Assembly: GCA_910588635.1 (NCBI GenBank)
Contig: CAJUPW010000026.1
Location: 1 to 41,541 of the forward strand
Reading direction: 5' to 3'
Source: an uncultured Oscillospiraceae bacterium
GTDB lineage: Bacteria > Bacillota > Clostridia > Oscillospirales > Oscillospiraceae
DNA: 41,541 nt
Below, one piece after another: positions 30,950-38,611 of this stretch (positions are counted from its first letter, which is position 1; every line of letters begins with the position of its first letter). A program made the position numbers and the translations under genes. Below the pieces are notes generated by a model. That model was not told the origin of the DNA. It saw only the letters and a list, made by a program, of their open reading frames with translations, and ran no database searches.

Positions 30950-31310
30950 TAACCGGGCCACCAACCGCGCGGTGGCCCTGAGGTATGAGGGCGAGGGCGC
31001 GCCGGTGGTGGTGGCCTCCGGCATGGGGTATCTGGCCGAGCGGATGATCGAGGTGGCCGCCGAGAGCGGCGTGCCCATCTATGAGGACAACTCCCTGGCC
31101 ACCATGCTGTCCCAGCTGGCCCTGGGCCAGGAGATTCCCGACGCGCTGTATCAGGCCATCGTGGAGATATACGTCTATTTTTTGAATTTTGACCCCAACG
31201 ACCCGGACAAGGCGCGCCGAGAACGGGAGGCGCTGGCGGCCCAGGCGGAGCAGGCGGCTCTACAGGCCCCGCCGCCCGAAGAGAGGCCGGAAGAGAAAGG
31301 AGAGTCCTGA
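30936..31310 (+). CDS. Free-standing FlhB C-terminal-domain protein, YlqH type
   Basis: 124 residues matching only the cytoplasmic C-terminal domain of FlhB/YscU export-switch proteins: RAVALRYEGEGAPVVVASGMGYLAERMIEVAAESGVPIYEDNSLATML, then LALGQEIPDALYQAIVEIYVYF. There are no membrane helices. In FlhB the domain cuts itself at NPTH; here the matching place reads ATNR, so the self-cleavage residues are missing. The tail (about 92-124) is charged and Glu/Ala rich. The ATG overlaps the end of the FliK-like gene by 14 bases. The pair may bind each other as FliK and FlhB-C do. Confidence 0.88.
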   Translation: MSRYDNRATNRAVALRYEGEGAPVVVASGMGYLAERMIEVAAESGVPIYEDNSLATMLSQLALGQEIPDALYQAIVEIYVYFLNFDPNDPDKARREREALAAQAEQAALQAPPPEERPEEKGES

Positions 31311-31901
31311 ATGGAAAGGGAAGAGAGGCTCTATTTGATCCTGGACAGCCAGGGCGCCCCCCTGGCCAACGCGGTGCTGGAGTCGCCGCTGAACGCGGAG
31401 ATGCTTCAGCTTCGAGTGCTCAACGACAAGATAGAGGCGGTGGCCGAGCACCGGGAGCTGCAGCTCATCGGCATCGACGACGGCTCCCCCGACCGGGTGG
31501 GCGTCATCGTCCGCCAGCGGGGCGACCAGCTGGTCGTCCAGCCCACCGCCGCCCTGGGCCCCGCCGCCCGGGAGAACCTGCGCATCCTCACCGACTTTGA
31601 GAGCGTGATGTATCCCGTCTCCGGATACTGGGCCGGCCAGCGCGCCTTCAAGGCCAAGGACCTGAGCTGCGGCGGCATCGCCTTCTGGTCCACCATTCTG
31701 CTGGAGGACAGGGAGATCGTGGAGATGGTCCTGCCCGTCACCGACTCTCCGCTGCTGATTAAGACTCAGGTGCTGCGGACGCTGCCGGACGAAACCTCCA
31801 GGCTGCCGCTGTACGCCGCCAAGTTCGTGGACCTGATCCACGACGAGGAGGCCCTGATCCGAAAGGCCGTGTTCAGCATCCAGATCCGTACCGCCAACTG
31901 A
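31311..31901 (+). CDS. PilZ-domain (cyclic-di-GMP-binding) protein, YcgR-like
   Basis: 196 residues. The N-terminal half (about 1-80) is beta-rich, like the YcgR-N domain. The C-terminal half is a PilZ domain with both ligand motifs: R87xxxR91 (RENLR) and D117xSxxG122 (DLSCGG), followed by strands around IVEMVLPV and LPLYAAKFVDL. Such proteins bind cyclic di-GMP, and flagellar-brake types slow motility. It starts immediately after the stop of the FlhB-like gene, so all three are one operon next to the chemotaxis genes. Confidence 0.9.
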   Translation: MEREERLYLILDSQGAPLANAVLESPLNAEMLQLRVLNDKIEAVAEHRELQLIGIDDGSPDRVGVIVRQRGDQLVVQPTAALGPAARENLRILTDFESVMYPVSGYWAGQRAFKAKDLSCGGIAFWSTILLEDREIVEMVLPVTDSPLLIKTQVLRTLPDETSRLPLYAAKFVDLIHDEEALIRKAVFSIQIRTAN

Positions 31902-31951
31902 GACCGCACGCTTTGAGCGCTGTCCCGCGTGAGTAGAAAGGAGAACCACGT

Positions 31952-34900
31952 ATGTTTCATAAAGACGGAAACTGGCGCCGCACCTGGAAGGGGCGGGCCT
32001 TTTCCCTGTTTCTGAGCGCCGTCCTGCTGCTGGGGAGCGTCCCCGGGTTCGTTCTGCCAGCCTCCGCCCACTGGGCCGACCCCTACCTGGATACGCTGGT
32101 GGACTGGGGCGCGATGCGGGCCGACCAGATCGCCGACCCCGACACCCCCCTGACCCGCGCTGAGTTCATGGCGATCATCAACCGAGCCTACGGCTATCAG
32201 GAGATGGGGGAAATGCCCTTTACCGACGTGTTGGAGAGCGACTGGTTTTATGACGACGTGGCCATCGCCTACAACGCCGGCTACATGAAGGGCACCTCGG
32301 CCACCACCGCCTCCCCCAACGCCCGGCTGACCCGGGAACAGGCGGTGTGTATTCTGGGGCGCAACATGATGCTCAAGGAGACGCCGGGGGAGGACCTGGG
32401 CTTTGCCGACAGCCGCTCCATCAGCGGCTGGGCCCGGGGCATGGTCAAAACCGCGGTGAACAACTACATTGTCACCGGCTATCCCGACGACACTTTCCGC
32501 CCCAAGAACGATATCACCAAGGGACAGATGGCCGTTCTCGTGACCCAGTGCGTGGGCACCCCGGTCAACCAGAGCGGCGCCTATGAGCTGGGCGACGTAT
32601 CCGGCAATCTCACCATCACCGCGCCCAACGTCACCCTGCGCAACACCACCATCAGCGGGGACCTGTATGTCTCCGGCGGCGTGGGCCTGGGCGGCATCAA
32701 GCTGGAGAACGTGAACGTGCTGGGCCGGATCGTGGTCAGCGGCACCGGCGAGAGCGAGGCCGGCTTCGCCAGCGTCACCATGCGCAATGTCACCGCCAAC
32801 GAGATGCTGGTGGACAATATGCGCGGCAAGACCGTCACCGTCCGGGCGGACGGCATTACCGAAATCCCCAAAACCATCGTGCGCACCTCCGCCTACCTGG
32901 AGGACAACAACACCGACGACAAGGGCCTGATGAGCATTGAGCTGGACGGCGGCTCGGGCAGCCGGCTCACTCTGGCGGGCCGGATCAAAGAGGTGATCGA
33001 CAAGACGCCCAACTCCGTGATCCAGGTGGCCAAGGGCACGGTGGCAAAGCTCACCGTGGATGAGGCCGCCGTCAACGCCAGCGTCCTGCTTGACCGGAAT
33101 ACCTCGGTCAAAGAGATGAACCTGGACGTGGGCGCCAACGTCACCGGCGACGGCGACATCGACCAGCTGAGGGTGAACGCTCCCGGCTGCGTGGTGTCCA
33201 TGCTGCCCGACAAGATTTATATCCGCCCCGGTCTGACCGCCAATATCGCCGGGATCGTGATGGATCACCAGGCGGCTGAGGAGGGCTCCCTGGACCCGCG
33301 GCTGCTGTCTGGCTACCCGGCGGCCAGTGATATCACGCCCACCGGCCTGCGCGCGGACTTCTCCGGAAACAAGAAGGGCACCGTCTACTGGGCCGTGAGC
33401 AGTATCACCGACGGCTCCATCGGCGAGGACAACCTGATTTCCCCGCCCTCCTACGGCTCCAAGGCGATCCGTAACGGCTCCGTGGCTTTGGCCACCGGAG
33501 GCAGCGAGGTCAGCGCCCAAATAACAGGTCTGGCTGTGGGCGGGTCCTACTACCTGTCCGCCATCCTGGTGGACGACCAGGGCAACCGCAGCCCCGTGAA
33601 GGTGACCGCCTTCTCCACCCCGGACAACACCGTGCCCGCCTTCGGTCAGGGATATCCCTACATGTCCTTTGTGGGCAAGGCCAATGAGTATGACAACGCG
33701 GTTACCGCCCAGGTGGCTGTGATGGCGACCAAGACCTGCAGAATGTACTACGCCGTTCTGCCCGCCGGCGCCGCGGCGCCCTCGCCGGACGAGCTGCGTT
33801 CCGCCTCTGTCAGCTCCAACCTGGGCTACGGCGTGGTGGAGATGGAGAAAAACTATGTGTGGGACGGCGACCGGGCCATTATCGTCAGCCGGCGGCTGGA
33901 CCAGCAGAAGAACTATGTCCTCTACCTGTGGCTTACCGACGGCGTGAACAGCTCCGCGGTGACCAGTCTGGCGTTCAGCACCCCGGACGTGACCCCGCCC
34001 GAGTTCGTGGCGTTCCCCAAGGTGAACGGCGACGCCCAGGCCAACACCGTGCCCATGACGGCCACGATCAACGAAAACGGCACCATTTACTGGGTGGCGG
34101 TGAAGTCGGGCGCCGACTACCCCCTACCCAATCCCAGCAATGAAAACGAGAACACAGAGGGCAACAAGACCGCCCGCCTGGACAGCGAATACGCCAAAAT
34201 CCAGGTGGCCAACGGCATGAACGCCGTGAGCAGCGGCCGCGTGAACGCCACGGCCAACACCCCGGTGGCGAACCTGAACATCACCGGCCTGCAGGCCGAG
34301 ACCTCTTACGATGTCTACTTCCTGATCCGGGACACCGCCGGGAACGACGCGAGGAGCGTCTACAAGCTGGAGGGGGGCATCCGGACGCTGGATACCGGCG
34401 CGCCCACCGTCCGGCAGATCTTTACCAGCGTGGACCCCCAGGACCCCGCCAGACCCAGACGGGATACCTCCATCGTGCTGGAGTTCAGCGAGAATGTTCG
34501 CCTGGGCGGCTGCAGCAAGGACCTGCTGAGCATGTACCAGGCCACGCAGGAGGGTACCACCTCGGAACGGGAAACGGCCCTGAACGAGTTGGTGGAGGCT
34601 CTGCGCAGGAACATCGACCTGAAAATCAAGGAGAGCGGCCTGAGGCCCTCGGTGGTCAGAGGCAACCCGGGCGTGAGCGAGGACAAATGGGCGGTGGACT
34701 TCTCCAAGGCCCAGGTGGTCAACGAGGAGGGCAAGGTCCAGCTCATCTTCCCCAATGAGGAGAACGGAGGGCTGCGCCTGGAGAGCGGCGGCACCTACTT
34801 CTTCCAGGTCAACATCAACTCCGCCAGCAAGATCACCGACCTGGGCGGCCATGAGATGGACCCCTCGCCCGTCACGCTGGACGACTTTGTGATGGTGTTC

Positions 34901-37744
34901 GCCCAGATAAACCTGACCTCCGATGAGTTCCGGCTGGACGACAAGCACTGGCCCGAGGCGATCAAAAAGGAGAATGAGGATAACGAGAATAACGGAGTGA
35001 ACATCGGCCCCTATAAGGTGAACTTCAAATTCCGCCTGACGCCGGAGGACACCGAATCGGTGGCGGACGGCATCGCCTACGACCTGCTGCTGTGGACCGA
35101 CACCAATATCGTCTACGACCTGTACTACCGGGCGGTGACCGGCGATCCGGGCAAAGAGAGAGTGCTCACGGCGGAGCGGGACGAGAACGGGTTTATTTAC
35201 GGCATGCCCAATATGTCCGCCAACCCCGACGCCAACGGCTGGGTAAAGCTGGGCACCAATGATGAGTACAACTTCGGCAACCAGAGCAAGGGGCGGCCCG
35301 GCAAGCGCCTGCACTACACCTTTAACGGCTGCACCAGCAATACCGGCGACGGACTGCCCGACCTGAATACCCTGAAAAGCAAGGTGGACGGCCAGCAGGT
35401 GTTCTACGACTTCGCCGTCGTGGTGCGTAAGCTGGATAAAGAGACGAATCCGGACGCATGGGGCAAGCACGTCAAATTCTATGTGGATGTGGCGGCCGGC
35501 TACCCCTCCAACGTGGCAAATCTGGGCAGCCAGAACGTATTCATCGCCACATGGGACAAATTCCTGGCGGATAAGCTGAGCGGCGGCGGCGGCGAGTCGC
35601 TGGGCTCGGCGGACCGCTATGAAAACGACCCCAGGCAGCTGTTTATGCCATGGGACCCGAAGGACAAGATTCAGCCCGAGTTCAGCAGCACTCTGCCGGA
35701 ATTCAGGCCTGACGACATGGACGAGACCAAGGTGACCATGACGGTGGGCCTGGCCGACAACCGGGCAGGCACCATCTACTATGTGGTGGGCTACGCCAAC
35801 CGGAACACCGGCGTGCCGGAGACCTCGAACACGGCCGGCTGGGAGCCCTCCGTGATCACCCGTCTGGTGAACGGCAGCACGATCAGGCCGGAGCTGGTGC
35901 CCCGAAACGGCAAGGAGCGGACAGCCGGAGACCCGCCCATGCCCGAGCTGGCTGAGAACGCGCCCCTGGCCACCAATATTCAGGCCCCCGACGAAAGCTG
36001 GATCGAGGACAATATGGTGGTGGCCTACGATTCCATCGAGTACACCCCCGGAGCGCCTAAGGACGTTCTCCTGGAGGACCTGATGCCCGACCGCACCTAC
36101 TACGTCTATTTTGTCATCACCGGCGCAAGCGACGTGCCCTCCGAGGTGCAGATTTACAAGTTCAAGACCGATCCGGTGAGCAAGCCCATTATCAGGATCG
36201 ACAAGAACAACCCCGCCACCGGCGCGAACGGCCGCGCCGAGATCACGAACATGAACGAAAACATGGACATCATGCTGACCTATAAGGTGTTTGTAAAGCA
36301 GTCCGCGACAACGCTGTTTACCTGGCTGAGTACGCCGCTCAGCGAGGTGCTGGCCGCGGGTATTACAAGCAGCATGCTGCCCGATCCTTATGCAGACATG
36401 ACCGTTTATGAGGCGCTGGCCGAGCCGTATGATTATAAGAAGGCCTCGAAGGACGGCATGGTGACCCAGGGCAAGTATTTCCCCACCAGAGGTTTGGGCG
36501 AGCCGGAAAACTACAACAAGGCCTACTCCGTATTTGACCTCTACGCCTCCAATTCCATCAAAACGGATGTATACAACATGCTGACGTACGACAACACGAC
36601 TCCCACTGCGGACAACAGCGAGGGGGAGGAGCTGGTGAGCCGGGGAGAAACCAAGGACGGCGCGGATAATCTGATTCCGGGCACTCCGTACTATGTGATC
36701 GCCATGGCCCGCAAGGAGCCGGAGGACGAGACTGAGGCACAGAAGAGCCCCAGCGAGCGCTATTCCTTTATGGGCGCTGAGCTCATGATCGGCACCCAGG
36801 CCCCCGCGGACCTGCTTGAGAATGGCATTGGCGGCAACCTGAGCGTGGACGAGAACGGCAAGATTACCGGCGGTCAGATTTCGCTGAACTTTAACGCCGA
36901 GCTGTACAAGAGCGAGGGCGTGAAGCTGGTAAGCGATGATCTTGCAACGCAGGATGCATTCTTTAACGGCTCGACAAACGGCCTGAACCTGGAAAAAAGC
37001 ACTGTGAGAAACGGCGCCGCCGGCAATAGCACGACGATCACCCTGATGCTGGACACCAATACCACGATCCAGGGGGCCAGTGACGTTTACGCCCAGGTCG
37101 TTCCCAATACGATACTCAATGCGTTTACGACGCCGTCAAACGCGGAACTGACCATCAGCTCCAGGGTTGACCCCCCAAGAGAGGATGCGGACAACTGGTA
37201 TTACACCTACTACATCGATGTGGTATGGACCGCGAACGACCCTCAACTGGAGAGCCAGAACAAGAGCATCCCCGTCGGCGGAGTAACGGTGACGAAGCCG
37301 AAGCCCGTTGTGCCCGCTCCCCCCGCGGCCAGCGGGGCCAGCACCAGCTTTACCGTGAGCAGCACCGACACAGTGAACGGCACGAGCCGGATCAGCTTCA
37401 ACACGCCGCTGTACGCGGGCGAGGATACGCCGGTGACCAGCGCGAAGCAGCTGTCCGAGATCGCCGACGAGATCAAGGGCATCGACTTGAGCCAGAGCCG
37501 GATCGTCACCTCTGATGACGGGACCACGCTGATTCTCAAGCTGAAGGGCAAGGCGGAGGACGTGTCCCTGAAGATCAGCGGCGGCAAGCTCACCAACTCC
37601 GCGGGCGAGGCCGCAAAGGAGGCGCTGAGCATCCAGGTCGAAAAGCGGGTCGAGACCAACCAGGCGAACATGAAGCTCAACAACTTCTATACGGACGTCT
37701 CCTGGGGCGACCAGACCTGGACAGATAAGGGAACCAACAAGTAA
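31952..37744 (+). CDS. Giant S-layer-homology surface protein
   Basis: 1930 residues. A signal peptide (1-39) ends at PASA before HWA. Three SLH repeats (about 40-82, 89-142 and 150-202, for example GYPDDTFRPKNDITKGQMAVL) anchor it to cell-wall polymers. About 205-440 has repeated short strands (LRNTTISGDLYVSGG and similar) like a parallel beta-helix. Several FN3/Ig-like modules follow: about 463-555, 560-680, 682-815 and 1245-1410, each with a GT-[VI]-Y-[WY] strand and a final D..GN.S or similar. An SbsA-type Ig-like domain (about 818-985) has TSIVLEFSENV. No enzymatic motif was found, so it is a structural or adhesive protein. The C-terminal 500 residues use different codons from the rest. 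Ribosome binding site AAAGGAG. Confidence 0.93.
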   Translation: MFHKDGNWRRTWKGRAFSLFLSAVLLLGSVPGFVLPASAHWADPYLDTLVDWGAMRADQIADPDTPLTRAEFMAIINRAYGYQEMGEMPFTDVLESDWFYDDVAIAYNAGYMKGTSATTASPNARLTREQAVCILGRNMMLKETPGEDLGFADSRSISGWARGMVKTAVNNYIVTGYPDDTFRPKNDITKGQMAVLVTQCVGTPVNQSGAYELGDVSGNLTITAPNVTLRNTTISGDLYVSGGVGLGGIKLENVNVLGRIVVSGTGESEAGFASVTMRNVTANEMLVDNMRGKTVTVRADGITEIPKTIVRTSAYLEDNNTDDKGLMSIELDGGSGSRLTLAGRIKEVIDKTPNSVIQVAKGTVAKLTVDEAAVNASVLLDRNTSVKEMNLDVGANVTGDGDIDQLRVNAPGCVVSMLPDKIYIRPGLTANIAGIVMDHQAAEEGSLDPRLLSGYPAASDITPTGLRADFSGNKKGTVYWAVSSITDGSIGEDNLISPPSYGSKAIRNGSVALATGGSEVSAQITGLAVGGSYYLSAILVDDQGNRSPVKVTAFSTPDNTVPAFGQGYPYMSFVGKANEYDNAVTAQVAVMATKTCRMYYAVLPAGAAAPSPDELRSASVSSNLGYGVVEMEKNYVWDGDRAIIVSRRLDQQKNYVLYLWLTDGVNSSAVTSLAFSTPDVTPPEFVAFPKVNGDAQANTVPMTATINENGTIYWVAVKSGADYPLPNPSNENENTEGNKTARLDSEYAKIQVANGMNAVSSGRVNATANTPVANLNITGLQAETSYDVYFLIRDTAGNDARSVYKLEGGIRTLDTGAPTVRQIFTSVDPQDPARPRRDTSIVLEFSENVRLGGCSKDLLSMYQATQEGTTSERETALNELVEALRRNIDLKIKESGLRPSVVRGNPGVSEDKWAVDFSKAQVVNEEGKVQLIFPNEENGGLRLESGGTYFFQVNINSASKITDLGGHEMDPSPVTLDDFVMVFAQINLTSDEFRLDDKHWPEAIKKENEDNENNGVNIGPYKVNFKFRLTPEDTESVADGIAYDLLLWTDTNIVYDLYYRAVTGDPGKERVLTAERDENGFIYGMPNMSANPDANGWVKLGTNDEYNFGNQSKGRPGKRLHYTFNGCTSNTGDGLPDLNTLKSKVDGQQVFYDFAVVVRKLDKETNPDAWGKHVKFYVDVAAGYPSNVANLGSQNVFIATWDKFLADKLSGGGGESLGSADRYENDPRQLFMPWDPKDKIQPEFSSTLPEFRPDDMDETKVTMTVGLADNRAGTIYYVVGYANRNTGVPETSNTAGWEPSVITRLVNGSTIRPELVPRNGKERTAGDPPMPELAENAPLATNIQAPDESWIEDNMVVAYDSIEYTPGAPKDVLLEDLMPDRTYYVYFVITGASDVPSEVQIYKFKTDPVSKPIIRIDKNNPATGANGRAEITNMNENMDIMLTYKVFVKQSATTLFTWLSTPLSEVLAAGITSSMLPDPYADMTVYEALAEPYDYKKASKDGMVTQGKYFPTRGLGEPENYNKAYSVFDLYASNSIKTDVYNMLTYDNTTPTADNSEGEELVSRGETKDGADNLIPGTPYYVIAMARKEPEDETEAQKSPSERYSFMGAELMIGTQAPADLLENGIGGNLSVDENGKITGGQISLNFNAELYKSEGVKLVSDDLATQDAFFNGSTNGLNLEKSTVRNGAAGNSTTITLMLDTNTTIQGASDVYAQVVPNTILNAFTTPSNAELTISSRVDPPREDADNWYYTYYIDVVWTANDPQLESQNKSIPVGGVTVTKPKPVVPAPPAASGASTSFTVSSTDTVNGTSRISFNTPLYAGEDTPVTSAKQLSEIADEIKGIDLSQSRIVTSDDGTTLILKLKGKAEDVSLKISGGKLTNSAGEAAKEALSIQVEKRVETNQANMKLNNFYTDVSWGDQTWTDKGTNK

Positions 37745-37750
37745 CCAGCA

Positions 37751-37776
37751 CGGGAGCGGGCCCCGGTCCGCTCCCG
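37751..37776 (+). terminator. Hairpin between the two surface-protein genes
   Basis: CGGGAGCGG (37751-37759) pairs with CCGCTCCCG (37768-37776). No T-run follows, so read-through into the next gene is likely. Confidence 0.5.
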
Positions 37777-37807
37777 CCGCCCCATTTGAAAAAAAGGAGT
37801 GCTTTCA

Positions 37808-38611
37808 ATGCGGAAGACCTTTGCCCGATATTGTATTTCCCTGCTGCTGGGGCCGCTTTTGGCGGCTTTGCTGGTTGGAACGGCCGCGCTGGCGGCCGGC
37901 CCGGCCAGGGCCGGAGACGCTTCAACGTCTTCGGGTTCGTCCTCGTCTTCGACGACGCCTCCTGTCATTAATGTGACCATCAAGGCCTCGGGCTCAGGCT
38001 CGCTCCCCGTGGGAAACACCAGGGTGCTGACCGCCGCCGTTACGGTGGACGGTAAGGAGGATGCGAGCACGTCGCTTGCCTGGGAAAGCAGCAACCCGAA
38101 TGTTGCCACGGTCGAAAACGGCACGGTGACGGCCGTGGAGCTCGGCGAAGCCACGATCACGGTGAAAGCGAGCTATAATAAGGGCGGTATATCCTATTCA
38201 AGAAGTGCAACGTACGCCGTTAAGGTGGTCACCGCGTCGGTGAAAAGCCTCGCGCTTACGATTGACGGAAAGGACGGGTCAGCACCGGACGAGATCGTCC
38301 AAAAGAAGACCTCCGTCGGCGACAGCGTGGCGGCGAGGGTGGAGGTCGCGCCTGTATGGAGTGACACGCCGGCCGACGGTACAGAGCGGCCGTTTACAGA
38401 AGGGGAAGAGAAAAAACTGGAGTGGTCCGCCAGGATCATCCAAGGGAGCCAGTTTATCAGCCTGCCCTATGAAAAGGGAAAGGGAATCCCCAGCGTTCCG
38501 GTGAGGGGCCTGAAGCCTACCGGCACAAATGAGAAGGCCGTGGTCGAGGTGGAGGTCACCTATTATAATGTGGGTCTCGGCGTGGGAGGTGGAGGAGAGC
38601 ATCCGCTTTGA
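37808..38611 (+). CDS. Second SLH surface protein, 5' part of a frameshifted gene
   Basis: 267 residues before the stop. Signal peptide 1-35 (hydrophobic LLLGPLLAALLVGTAAL, ending PARA), a Ser/Thr linker, then a bacterial Ig-like (Big_2-type) domain at about 52-122: SLAWESSNPNVATVENGTVTAVELGEATITV. A second domain is under way when the frame goes wrong at about residue 255: YYN is followed by a run of Gly and a stop. Removing one G from the GGG at 38571-38574 restores YYNVVSAWEVEESIRFEV, which continues unbroken to the window end. So this is either one gene with a real frameshift or an assembly error. ATG at 37808 is preceded by AAGGAG; a GTG at 37799 is rejected because it overlaps that site. 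Confidence 0.85.
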   Translation: MRKTFARYCISLLLGPLLAALLVGTAALAAGPARAGDASTSSGSSSSSTTPPVINVTIKASGSGSLPVGNTRVLTAAVTVDGKEDASTSLAWESSNPNVATVENGTVTAVELGEATITVKASYNKGGISYSRSATYAVKVVTASVKSLALTIDGKDGSAPDEIVQKKTSVGDSVAARVEVAPVWSDTPADGTERPFTEGEEKKLEWSARIIQGSQFISLPYEKGKGIPSVPVRGLKPTGTNEKAVVEVEVTYYNVGLGVGGGGEHPL

